A DNA stretch of 24,591 bases from CAZWZG01 sp964638245 (lineage in GTDB: Bacteria; Pseudomonadota; Alphaproteobacteria; Rhodobacterales; Rhodobacteraceae): contig CAZWZG010000033.1 in assembly GCA_964638245.1 (NCBI GenBank), positions 1 to 24,591 of the forward strand, given 5' to 3'. The notes beneath the pieces are model-generated. The model did no database searches and was not told where the DNA came from. It saw only the letters and a program-made list of their open reading frames with translations. The position numbers were made by a program, and so were the translations under genes. This document shows, in pieces, positions 1 to 7,581 of the stretch (positions within the stretch are counted from its first letter, which is position 1; every line of letters begins with the position of its first letter).

Positions 1-530
1 GCCTCGAAAAAGAACTGTGTGATCGCCCCCGTCGCGCCTGCGTCGATCTTGCGCTTGAGCCACTCCACATTCTGGGCTGGCGACGCCGCCTCGGGGTGGG
101 GATCGGGGTAAGCGCCGACGATGATGTCATCGAACCGACCCGTTCCGGCCAGCGCGCGCACCAGATCGACGCTGTTTGAAAACCCGTCGTCGCGCGCTGC
201 GAACCCGGTCTCGGGATCGCTAGGGTCCCCGCGCAGGGCCACAAGACGTTTTACCCCTGCCTTCGAGTAGGCCGCTGCGATGTCGAGCGTTTCCTGCTTG
301 GACGCATCCACGCAGGTCAGGTGCGCCGCAACATCCAGCCCATAGTGCCCACCAATGGCTTCAACCGCCTCATGGGTGCGTGTCCGGGTGGTGCCCCCCG
401 CCCCGTAGGTCACCGAAACGAATTCAGGCTCAAACGGCGCCAGCGCGCGCACCGACTCCCAGAGTCGGAACGACGCATCCAGCGTCTTGGGGGGGAAGAA
501 TTCGAACGACACCTTGGGGGCAGCGGGCAT
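1..530 (-). CDS. metF: Methylenetetrahydrofolate reductase MetF (N-terminal part, cut by window edge)
   Basis: This gene reduces 5,10-methylene-THF to 5-methyl-THF, the methyl donor for methionine synthesis, in the cytoplasm. The minus strand reads openly from an ATG at 530-528 to the window edge, giving about 176 residues. The start of the protein carries the MetF signature SFEFFPPK, followed by VTYGAGG, AHLTC, ALRGDP and ITQFFFE, all typical of the flavin TIM barrel. The family is usually about 290 residues, so roughly the last 115 lie outside the window. It is transcribed divergently from a metR-like LysR gene, the classical arrangement, and the 90 bp between them holds a strong inverted repeat. 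The assignment rests on direct reading of these motifs and is secure; only the C-terminus is unseen. Confidence 0.95.
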   Translation of the reverse strand, partial: MPAAPKVSFEFFPPKTLDASFRLWESVRALAPFEPEFVSVTYGAGGTTRTRTHEAVEAIGGHYGLDVAAHLTCVDASKQETLDIAAAYSKAGVKRLVALRGDPSDPETGFAARDDGFSNSVDLVRALAGTGRFDDIIVGAYPDPHPEAASPAQNVEWLKRKIDAGATGAITQFFFE

Positions 531-556
531 GACACATCCTCGATAAACTTGGCAGC

Positions 557-589
557 TTGTCTCACAGCGTCATTCATGAGACAAATTCA
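557..589. promoter_or_regulatory. Candidate MetR operator in the metF-metR intergenic region
   Basis: A perfect 8-bp inverted repeat, TTGTCTCA at 557-564 and TGAGACAA at 577-584, separated by 12 bp, lies between the two divergent genes. The right arm runs into TGAG-ACAAA-TTCA (577-589), one mismatch from the enterobacterial MetR consensus TGAA-N5-TTCA. Position and symmetry fit a LysR-type recognition site serving both promoters. Binding is inferred. Confidence 0.55.
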
Positions 590-620
590 TAATTCTCAAC
601 TTCTTTATGTGGTTCGCCTC

Positions 621-1529
621 ATGCATATCGAGCTTCGCCATCTGCGCACCATCCAAGCCATCCACGAAGCGGGTGGCCTGGCGCGGGCCGCTGATCTTCT
701 CAACATCACTCAATCGGCGCTCAGCCATCAGGTGAAAGGGCTGGAGGATCAGATCGGGGTGTCGCTGTTCGTGCGCCGCTCCAAACCGCTGCGATTGTCT
801 GCGGCAGGCCAACGACTGCTAAAGACCGCCGAGCGGGTGCTGGCGGAAATGGATGCGCTGACGGACGAGTTCCGTGCACTCGAAGACGGCAAAACGGGGC
901 GGCTGCACATCGCGATCGAATGCCATGCCTGTTTCGAATGGCTCTTGCCCGTGCTGGAACAGTTCCGCCGCGCCTGGCCCGAGGTGGACGTCGATATTCG
1001 CCCGGGTCTGTCTTTTGACGCCCTGCCAGCGCTGATGCGCGAGGACGTGGATCTGGTGATTTCGTCGGATCCTGAGGATCTGGACGGCGTAGAATTCAAG
1101 CCGCTCTTTGACTATGCGCCGACATTCGTGGCGTCCAAGGACAACCCGTTGGCCAAAAAGCCCTTTGTCGAGGCCGAGGATTTTCGCGACCAAACCCTGA
1201 TTACTTATCCGGTCGAACGCGCCCGCCTTGATATCTTCAGTCAGCTTCTGATGCCCGCCAAGGTCGAGCCACGCAGCGTACGGCAGGTGGAGCTGACGGC
1301 GGTTATCCTGATGCTCGTTGCCTCAGATCGCGGAGTGTCGGTGCTTCCTGACTGGGTGCTGCGCAACCTTCCGCCCCAGTCCGACACGGTTGCAATGCCG
1401 GTGACCAAGACCGGGCTGACACGACGGCTTTATGCAGCGACGCGAGAGGGGGAGGCACAACTGCCCTTCATGGCCCATTTGATCAGGTTGGCGCGGACCG
1501 AGCCGCTGAAGCTGTTGGCGGCGGGCTAA
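621..1529 (+). CDS. metR: LysR-family transcriptional regulator, MetR-like
   Basis: A LysR-type regulator of 302 residues, the usual family length. The N-terminal winged helix-turn-helix (about residues 1-60) reads MHIELRHLRTI, then ARAADLLNITQSALSHQVKGLE. A periplasmic-binding-protein-like effector domain follows from about residue 90. I chose the ATG at 621 because the HTH begins immediately after it; the frame is open further upstream but that stretch lies over metF on the other strand and is not LysR-like. Divergent placement next to metF and the palindrome between them point to MetR, which senses homocysteine and activates met genes in other proteobacteria. A regulator of another one-carbon gene is possible, but context makes MetR most likely. 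Confidence 0.88.
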   Translation: MHIELRHLRTIQAIHEAGGLARAADLLNITQSALSHQVKGLEDQIGVSLFVRRSKPLRLSAAGQRLLKTAERVLAEMDALTDEFRALEDGKTGRLHIAIECHACFEWLLPVLEQFRRAWPEVDVDIRPGLSFDALPALMREDVDLVISSDPEDLDGVEFKPLFDYAPTFVASKDNPLAKKPFVEAEDFRDQTLITYPVERARLDIFSQLLMPAKVEPRSVRQVELTAVILMLVASDRGVSVLPDWVLRNLPPQSDTVAMPVTKTGLTRRLYAATREGEAQLPFMAHLIRLARTEPLKLLAAG

Positions 1530-1594
1530 GCCCCTGGGCGTTGAATGGCTGACGAAAGTCATGCAGGCTCATTTCCAGTATTCTGCGGTAAGTC

Positions 1595-3426
1595 ATGTTC
1601 AATCGAATTTTATCCGTCGCCGTGACGGCATTTGCCATTGCGTTTGCTCAGTCTGCAAACGCGCAGGGCCTTGACGCCTTTTGGTATCCGGCAGCACTTT
1701 GGGACGAAGCGCAGGCAGGGCAGGGTTTTGGCCCGAACTTTGCCGCTCCTGCTTTTGGATCAAATCCTGTGCCAACGCGCATTGACGTGGTGATTGAAAC
1801 ACAAGGGAACCGCCAAGTCTTAACCGGGGTTCAGTCTCTTCAGATCGATGGCAAGAGCGTTGTTTTCGAAGACGGGACGACAAATTTCGATGATTTTCTG
1901 CTTTTGGCACGGCTCGTCGCGCGAGATTTTCAGACGCCAGCGTTGAACCTGATGCTTCAGACCGTTCGTGTTGATGGGCGTGCTTTGGGTTTTGGAGATG
2001 TCGTTCTGGCCAGTGATCTTGTCGACGATGCCAAAGGGAACCCGGATGACATTCGCTGGGCACAAACCTCTGACGGGCGTTGGATTGCCGATATCGGTGT
2101 CGTTCCAGAAGCACGTTTGTTGGCGGTTTTTTTGTCGCCGATGATGTAACACAATTTGCACTGGCGACGCAGCCAAGAGAGGACAAAGCCTTCGAGTTCC
2201 TCTTGGCGGGCGACTACGCCAGATGCGCCCAGCAAGCTTTGCTGGATGCGGGATTTGATCCGCGGGGCGTCGATGGTGCCCCCGGCGCAGGCGCCCGCGC
2301 GGCGCTTGTGGCATGGGCTGAGGCCGATGGTGGGGTACAGTTGCCAAGCTTCACCCGCAAAAACGCGGCCCAGATTTGTCATTATATGAAGGCTCCGCAA
2401 CAGCGCTTTGACGGCCCATTGAACGGCGTTGCGACGCCTCTTTGGCCGATTTGGTCGGACAGTGTGTTCTACAATGAGAACACCGTCTTTGTGACGATGG
2501 TGCAAGGAGATGGGCAAGTGAACGGGGCGCCGGTCCTGCAACAGGCGCTCTGGTTCACATTTCCCGAGCCCGTTCGGTTTGGTGGCCAGAACAACAACGA
2601 CTTGGACCTGCCGTGGTCCCCGCTTGAAACGATCAAGCTTCATGGCCAAAGCGATATTGATGGCATCGGTCGCATCGGTCTAGCGCATCAGGCGAGTGAT
2701 ATGCCATTGGACATGCTTCGGCTGATCGACACGCCGCTTGCGGGGACCGGGATCAACAGCCTGACGCAGATGGCTGGATCGCGGGTGAAATTCATGCGCC
2801 GCGCGCTTGGCGCCCAGATGCACTCTGAACGCGATTGGATCAATCCGCGCAATCCAGAATGGCAGGTCCTGCGGAGCGTCGTCGATCATGTGGACGGTCG
2901 CGACATTGTCGCAGCCGACTTCATGATCCACCACAGCGAAGCGGACCGCCGGATCATCATGTTCATGGCGTTTGATCCGGATGGGAACGATGATCAATTG
3001 CTGTATGCCGCTGCGCCGCCCGCCTTGCCGACACAAGCTACGAGCCCTTATCCTGCTGTGGGTGATGAGGCCTATGTCGCTGGATTGGTCAATGCTGACT
3101 GCGATGCGTTTACGCCGGCTGAACGCTCATCGGCGGTCGCGGAATTTGATGGTTTTCAAGGTCATCCCGCGCGGCTCTGCGTCAATAACGCCATTGCAGC
3201 CCCGTTCATGGTCTGGACGAAAACAAATGCAGACGGGACAAGCCTGTCAGCCACGGTAACCGATCAAGGTGGGAACACGATACCCATCGCAAACTCATAC
3301 TACCGCGAAGCTGACGGGAGCAACGTTTTCGAACTGGCTTTGGACATCAACGGCACATCAATGGTTTGCCCAGTCATCAAGCCGTCGGGCGGCATCGCGG
3401 TGTTCGGCGAAGTCGTCTGCCAGTAG
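1595..3426 (+). pseudogene. Secreted peptidoglycan-binding-like protein, interrupted by a -1 frameshift
   Basis: Two overlapping open frames make one protein of about 610 residues if a -1 shift is allowed near 2127-2134. The first (1595-2149, 184 aa) starts with a signal peptide ending SANA-QG. The second continues to 3426. Read through the shift, the sequence runs ARLLAVF-FVADDVTQFALA without a break in character. Around positions 2195-2390 the segment QQALLDAGFDPRGVDG...ARAALVAW resembles a peptidoglycan-binding repeat. The C-terminal part has cysteines and no family I recognise. Wobble positions look richer in A/T than in the neighbours, a subjective impression of possible transfer. The second frame has no good start of its own. 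It could be a true mutation, a sequencing error in the T7 run, or programmed frameshifting. Confidence 0.6.
2127..2134 (+). other. T7 homopolymer / possible slippery site at the frameshift
   Basis: The run TTTTTTTG falls in the first frame as GTT TTT TTG. The heptamer T TTT TTG has the X XXY YYZ form that permits tandem -1 slippage. The first frame stops 13 bp later at TAA 2147-2149, and the -1 frame continues as a coherent protein. Homopolymers of this kind are also common sequencing-error sites. Confidence 0.5.
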
Positions 3427-3445
3427 CGCTTTGCCTCTCGCTTGC

Positions 3446-3483
3446 CATTCGCCTCCGTGTTGCTTAGAGCGCGGGGGCGAATG
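3446..3483 (+). other. Strong RNA hairpin just before the suhB ribosome binding site
   Basis: CATTCGCCTCC at 3446-3456 can pair with GGGGGCGAATG at 3473-3483 (ten Watson-Crick pairs and one G-U in RNA) around a 16-nt loop. There is no T-run after it, so it does not look like an intrinsic terminator. The likely suhB Shine-Dalgarno AAGGGG follows directly at 3484-3489. It could protect the 5' end of the message or modulate translation. Confidence 0.4.
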
Positions 3484-3497
3484 AAGGGGCCAAGCCG

Positions 3498-4286
3498 ATG
3501 CAGGGCAGTGCAAATCTCAATGTGATGTTCAAGGCGGCGCGGGCTGCCGGTCGGAGCCTAGTGAAGGATTTCCAGGAGGTTGAACGGCTGCAGGTCAGCG
3601 CCAAGAGCGCGGGCGATTTTGTGAGCCGGGCCGATATCGCTGCCGAAAAGATCGTGCGCGAGATGCTGATGGAAGCGCGCCCGAACTACGGCTGGCTGGC
3701 CGAGGAAAGCGATCCTGTCGACGGCAAGGACCCGACGCGGCGATGGATCGTCGATCCGCTGGATGGGACGACGAATTTCCTGCACGGTTTGCCCCATTGG
3801 GCCGTCTCGATTGCGCTCGAGCATAAGGGTGAGATCGTGGCCGGTGTCGTCTATGACCCGGCCAAGGACGAGATGTTCTTTGCTGAAAAAGGGCAGGGCG
3901 CTTGGGTGAATAACGAGCGTCTTCGGGTGTCGGATCGCACCAAGATGATCGAATCCATCTTTGCCACGGGCCTTCCCTTTGGTGGACGCCCCGAACTGCC
4001 TGATACGCTTCAGGAACTGGCGCGGCTGTTGCCTGCGACGGCTGGTGTGCGGCGCTGGGGCGCGGCGGCGCTGGATTTGGCTTACGTGGCGGCAGGGCGC
4101 TACGAGGGCTATTGGGAGCGTCGGCTGAACCTTTGGGACATTGCGGCCGGGATCATCATCGTCCGTGAGGCCGGGGGGCTTATCGAGTCGTTTGATCCGG
4201 CGACGGACCTGATGGAGACCGCGGCCCCGATCGCGGCCAATGCACAGATCTTTAATGAGTTTGCGCGAACAGTGCGGGGTGCCTAG
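3498..4286 (+). CDS. suhB: Inositol monophosphatase family protein (SuhB)
   Basis: A Mg-dependent phosphatase of the inositol monophosphatase family, 262 residues, matching the family length. Motif A is intact: the Glu pair in GWLAEES (E69/E70) and IVDPLDGTTNF (D86, D89). Motif B is present near the C-terminus as LNLWDIAAG. Bacterial SuhB hydrolyses inositol-1-phosphate and in enterobacteria also binds RNA polymerase during rRNA antitermination; the second role cannot be judged here. The ATG at 3498 has AAGGGG a few bases upstream. A hairpin separates it from the upstream gene, and a small membrane-protein gene follows. A related phosphatase (histidinol-phosphatase, CysQ) is possible but the sequence looks most like SuhB. 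Confidence 0.9.
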   Translation: MQGSANLNVMFKAARAAGRSLVKDFQEVERLQVSAKSAGDFVSRADIAAEKIVREMLMEARPNYGWLAEESDPVDGKDPTRRWIVDPLDGTTNFLHGLPHWAVSIALEHKGEIVAGVVYDPAKDEMFFAEKGQGAWVNNERLRVSDRTKMIESIFATGLPFGGRPELPDTLQELARLLPATAGVRRWGAAALDLAYVAAGRYEGYWERRLNLWDIAAGIIIVREAGGLIESFDPATDLMETAAPIAANAQIFNEFARTVRGA

Positions 4287-4341
4287 ATTCCTGCATACCT
4301 CTGCCATTCTTCGGCCTGATTTCGCCGTAAGTTTTGCAGTT

Positions 4342-4548
4342 ATGTTAACACATGCTGCCAAACCCCGCCGAACCCGCCGACGTCCGCTGATTGATGTCAG
4401 CCTAGCAACGATCCTTGCGGCTGCGGCGGTGATGGCGGTTGTGACGGCAAATGCAAATGGCACCGTGGACGCTCACGTTGCCCTCAGCGCCGAAATTATC
4501 GAGACGCGCGCGCTGCCGGCTCAAGGCCCCCTTGCACAGATCGACTAA
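4342..4548 (+). CDS. Small single-pass membrane protein, unrecognised
   Basis: An open frame of 68 residues starting at ATG 4342. It has a basic N-terminus (KPRRTRRRP), one hydrophobic stretch of about 20 residues (ATILAAAAVMAVVTA) and a polar tail, consistent with one membrane helix with its N-terminus in the cytoplasm. The frame extends upstream into suhB, but ATG 4342 places the basic and hydrophobic parts at the expected distance. Its stop overlaps the 3' end of the convergent rhomboid gene by 4 bp. I do not recognise a family. The tight fit between two real genes and the membrane-like composition make it more credible than a random frame, but expression is not shown. Confidence 0.45.
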   Translation: MLTHAAKPRRTRRRPLIDVSLATILAAAAVMAVVTANANGTVDAHVALSAEIIETRALPAQGPLAQID

Positions 4549-5276
4549 CGTCGCCGCTTGATCTGCGGAATCGTGGAGCGACCCACCCTGTAGCGCGCTT
4601 CGGGATGGTCGGGATGGCCGTCCGTCCGCGCCCAGAAGGTCGGCCCGCCAAGACGCAGCCATAAGGGGATTGTCAGGATCAGCCCGGCGATAAAGCCACC
4701 GGCATGGGCCGCGAAGGCGACGCCCCCGCCGGTCCCCGCATCCAGCGCCGCCTGACCCAACTGCAGCGCAAACCACAGGCCCAGCATCAGCCACGCGGGG
4801 ACCGGGATGATCCGGAAGATGATGATCAGGATCAGCAAGATATCGACGCGCGCTTTGGGAAACAGCAGCAGGTAACCCCCCATGACCCCTGCAATTGCCC
4901 CCGACGCGCCGACCATAGGCACAAAGCTGGTCCAGTCCATCATGCCCTGTGCAAAGGCGGCCAGAACGCCACTGGCCAGATAGAAGATCAGAAAGCCGAC
5001 ATGGCCCATCTCGTCTTCCATGTTGTCCCCGAAGATGAAAAGGAACAGCATATTGCCCGCCAGATGCATCCATCCGCCGTGCAGGAACTGGGAGGTGAAC
5101 AGGGTGATCGTCGTGTTCTCAGCCGGGACAAAGCCCCATTGGCGATAGACCAGAATATGGTCGATGTCCGATCCGCCGGGAAAATAGCTGAGGAAGATCA
5201 GGACATTGAGCGCGATCAATGTGTAGGTCACAAAGGGCACGCGTTCGGACGGGTTGTGATCTCGTATCGGAAACAT
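4545..5276 (-). CDS. Rhomboid family intramembrane serine protease
   Basis: A polytopic membrane protease of 243 residues with about six hydrophobic segments. The rhomboid signatures are present in order: HGGWMHLAGN (the H-x3-N oxyanion motif, H71/N75), GASGAIAG with catalytic Ser125, and AHAGGF with catalytic His191. Together these form the Ser-His dyad that cleaves transmembrane substrates within the inner membrane. The last 35 or so residues are a polar cytoplasmic tail. Its start lies 80 bp from the divergent TPR gene, with a hairpin between them. Substrates cannot be predicted from the sequence. Family assignment is very secure; a non-proteolytic homologue is ruled out by the intact dyad. 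Confidence 0.95.
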   Translation of the reverse strand: MFPIRDHNPSERVPFVTYTLIALNVLIFLSYFPGGSDIDHILVYRQWGFVPAENTTITLFTSQFLHGGWMHLAGNMLFLFIFGDNMEDEMGHVGFLIFYLASGVLAAFAQGMMDWTSFVPMVGASGAIAGVMGGYLLLFPKARVDILLILIIIFRIIPVPAWLMLGLWFALQLGQAALDAGTGGGVAFAAHAGGFIAGLILTIPLWLRLGGPTFWARTDGHPDHPEARYRVGRSTIPQIKRRR

Positions 5277-5305
5277 GGTTTGGACCTGACCCGACTTTTG
5301 TGTTG

Positions 5306-5328
5306 CGTCAAGACTTCGTGTCTTGACG
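5306..5328. promoter_or_regulatory. Perfect inverted repeat between rhomboid and TPR genes
   Basis: CGTCAAGAC (5306-5314) and GTCTTGACG (5320-5328) form a perfect 9-bp inverted repeat with a 5-bp loop, TTCGT. It lies between two divergently transcribed genes and has no T-run, so an operator or 5'-UTR hairpin is more likely than a terminator. The right arm contains TTGACG, which could also act as a -35 box for the plus-strand gene. Confidence 0.45.
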
Positions 5329-5356
5329 GATGCGTGCGCTGGGGCAGTTTTGGGCC

Positions 5357-5896
5357 ATGAGACAGTTTCTTTTCGCCGCCATGATCATGGGTGCAGGCAC
5401 CGCTTACGCAGAGTGCCCTGCGCCATTGGATATAACCGAACGCGCCGCGACACTGATTGATGAGTTGCGCGCCTCACCCTCCCAACAGGCCGCCCAAGGG
5501 GCGAATGCGGAGCTTTGGGCGCTTTGGCTGAAGGCTCCGGATGCGACGGCGCAAGGTTTGCTGGATCGTGGGTTGTTCTGGCTTCGCTTCCAGAACTATG
5601 AGGCCGCCGAGACGTCTTTTGGCGCGCTGATCTCTTACTGTCCGGACTATGCCGAAGGCTATAATCAGCGCGCGTATTCGGCGTTCCTGCAAATGGATTA
5701 TGCGCGCGCGCTCGACGATTTGGACCGCGCGCTGGAACGGTCCCCGGCGCATATCGGGGCGATGTCGGGCAAGGCGCTGACCCTGTTCGGGCTTCAGCGC
5801 GATGAAGAGGCCAAGGCCGTGTTGCGCGATGCGCTGGCGCTGAACCCGTGGCTGAGCGAGCGCAGGCTTCTTGAGGAAGACGTCGACCCGATCTAG
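5357..5896 (+). CDS. Secreted tetratricopeptide-repeat protein
   Basis: A 179-residue protein with a signal peptide (MRQFLFAAMIMGAGTAYA, cleavage before ECPAP). At least two to three TPR units cover about residues 65-165: LLDRGLFWLRFQNYEAAETSF, then YNQRAYSAFLQMDYARALDDLDRALE, then AMSGKALTLFGLQRDEEAKAVL. TPRs are helical pairs that bind other proteins, so this is probably a periplasmic scaffold or adaptor of unknown partner. I chose ATG 5357, not an earlier in-frame start, because it places a proper signal peptide at the N-terminus. The gene ends 44 bp before tRNA-Leu. No specific function can be named. Confidence 0.85.
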   Translation: MRQFLFAAMIMGAGTAYAECPAPLDITERAATLIDELRASPSQQAAQGANAELWALWLKAPDATAQGLLDRGLFWLRFQNYEAAETSFGALISYCPDYAEGYNQRAYSAFLQMDYARALDDLDRALERSPAHIGAMSGKALTLFGLQRDEEAKAVLRDALALNPWLSERRLLEEDVDPI

Positions 5897-5940
5897 CACC
5901 ACTTGCCCGCGTCCGCACTGCGGCGTACCTGTGGAGCGTC

Positions 5941-6026
5941 GCGGGCGTGATGGAATCGGTAGACATACCGGACTTAAAATCCGGAGGGCCTGGCCCGTGT
6001 GGGTTCGAGTCCCACCGCCCGCACCA
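5941..6026 (+). tRNA. tRNA-Leu (anticodon UAA)
   Basis: The acceptor arm GCGGGCG (5941-5947) pairs with CGCCCGC (6016-6022), followed by discriminator A and an encoded CCA (6024-6026). The anticodon stem CCGGA/TCCGG encloses the loop CTTAAAA, giving anticodon TAA. A long variable arm follows, as expected for a class II leucine tRNA, then the T arm GTGGG-TTCGAGT-CCCAC. The length of 86 nt is normal. It stands at the left edge of the catabolic block, a common place for integration, but I found no duplicated 3' end elsewhere in the window. Confidence 0.97.
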
Positions 6027-6174
6027 CATCTCTTTTCAGAGCCATAGTTGAGTTACTAGGATCGTCATTGGACGCCTATCACCGGAGATACACTGCGCTG
6101 GCATGTGACGAGCTGAAAGGACTATCAACGCGTATCTGGCGTGACTTCGCTTTTTTCTCTCTCTGAGTATCAGT

Positions 6175-7542
6175 TCAGTCTGTCCTCGGCCGAATGACCT
6201 TCCAGCGCCCCATCCTAAAGCGGGAATGAAATGGAAAAAACTTCACCAACTCTTCCAAAAGCAGTGTCGCTAGGACGAGCGTGACGTGCGCCTCGAGTAC
6301 GACAACCAAAACGAAGGCAGCGGGAACCCGTACAAACCACTGCGAAACCACGAACAGGTTCATCACGTAGATCGTATCACCGCCAGCACGCAGCGTGTGA
6401 CCACACATGGCGTTTGAGCCTTTCGGGAAGGGCAAAAATAGAAGCACCGGTAAGAACGCATAGAGAGCTAGGCGTGTTTCGGTTTCAAGGTTTGCATAGA
6501 GCACGCTGGAGCCCAGACAAACTGTCACATAAACGGCCGCGACGATTGCGGCAGCGAGCAAGGCGCCTTGCCAAGCCTCCCGCAGAAATCGGTCCAGATG
6601 TGAGGACGTGGCGTTTGCGCCTAGCATCTGGCCTACAATGATCCCTGCGCCTTGCGCCCAGCCCATTCCGACGGCTCCGATAAACTGGATCCATGGCAGG
6701 ATGAGCGTCATTGCAGCGAACTCATTCACGTTGAGTTTTGCATAGATAAGGCCGCTGGCCGTTGCAGCCGTCGTGCCGCTCAAGAATGTTCCCGCAATAG
6801 GGAGCGCAAAAACAAGCTGGCGGCGGAAAGCAATGGGAAGTGAGCCGCCGTGCCAACCTTGCGAGGCGCGCAGCCAATCAGTGTCCCGCGACATTGATAG
6901 CGCGAGGTACATGGCTCGGATCGCGGAAGCAACGACCGAACCAATGGCAGCTCCCAAGACGCCAAGCGCGGGAAAGAACGCGAAGCCGAAAATCAGAGCC
7001 GCGCTTAGGCCTACGTTGATCGGAAGCGAAATCATGTAGCTGAGCAAGGGGCGTCGCGTGTTCCCGACCGCGTTGTAGTAGTTGGTCAAGGCGGTGGCCA
7101 AGACTTCAGCGACGATAACGCCCAGGAAGGCAAACAGGTACGCGGTCGCGTCTGCGGCGATGTCCGGCGTGTGGGCGAATTGCTCGATGACCCAGCGACC
7201 AAAGAGGATGACCAGCAGAATGCTCACGACCCCAAGAATGGCGTTGATGCAAAGCCCTGAGTAGAAGGCCGTTCGGATGCGCAGCGCGTCACCTGAACCG
7301 TGGGCGCGCGATAGGCTGATCTGTGTGGCGTTTGAGAACGCGAAAAGCGTGCCGACCAGAAGGCCACCTAGTGAGGAAGCAAGGCCCATGGCAGCAAGCG
7401 CCGCTTCGCCAAGAGGTGCGACGAGAAGCGCATCGATCACGACAATACCGAACAGCATCATCGATTTGAGCGTCAGCGGCCACGCGAGCCGAAATACGGT
7501 GCGCGCGCCGTGCTCTTCAGCGCTAAAGTTGGTTTCGGTCAA
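6175..7542 (-). CDS. MATE family efflux transporter
   Basis: An integral membrane protein of 455 residues with about twelve hydrophobic segments in two similar halves. Segments such as FRLAWPLTLKSMM, ALAAMGLASSLGGLL, ATALTNYYNAVGNTRRPL and GMGWAQGAGIIVGQMLGA are characteristic of the MATE (NorM/DinF) superfamily of Na+- or H+-coupled drug and metabolite exporters. The start appears to be TTG at 7542, since the nearest in-frame ATG lies inside the first helix; no strong Shine-Dalgarno is visible. It lies 39 bp downstream of the GntR regulator on the same strand and could be co-transcribed. A role linked to uronate catabolism, such as metabolite export, would be speculation. Confidence 0.9.
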   Translation of the reverse strand: MTETNFSAEEHGARTVFRLAWPLTLKSMMLFGIVVIDALLVAPLGEAALAAMGLASSLGGLLVGTLFAFSNATQISLSRAHGSGDALRIRTAFYSGLCINAILGVVSILLVILFGRWVIEQFAHTPDIAADATAYLFAFLGVIVAEVLATALTNYYNAVGNTRRPLLSYMISLPINVGLSAALIFGFAFFPALGVLGAAIGSVVASAIRAMYLALSMSRDTDWLRASQGWHGGSLPIAFRRQLVFALPIAGTFLSGTTAATASGLIYAKLNVNEFAAMTLILPWIQFIGAVGMGWAQGAGIIVGQMLGANATSSHLDRFLREAWQGALLAAAIVAAVYVTVCLGSSVLYANLETETRLALYAFLPVLLFLPFPKGSNAMCGHTLRAGGDTIYVMNLFVVSQWFVRVPAAFVLVVVLEAHVTLVLATLLLEELVKFFPFHSRFRMGRWKVIRPRTD

Positions 7543-7581
7543 AAGGGGCTCACTCGGCAGAGGCCGACGAAAAGGGGCAGA

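Noticed and set aside
321..620. Longer N-terminus for the LysR regulator
   Set aside because: The extra 100 residues run over metF on the opposite strand and do not resemble LysR proteins; the HTH begins at ATG 621.
531..620. SAM riboswitch upstream of metF
   Set aside because: The 90-bp intergenic region is shared by two promoters and filled by the palindrome; no SAM-riboswitch-like structure was recognised.
2080..2158. Independent start for the downstream half of the split gene (TTG at 2080)
   Set aside because: The peptide before the T-run in that frame is Arg/Cys-rich and unlike a protein start, and there is no ribosome binding site; a frameshift within one gene explains the data better.
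6027..6174. Terminator after tRNA-Leu at the T6 run near 6151-6156
   Set aside because: Only 3-4 bp of pairing can be found before the T-run, too weak to call.
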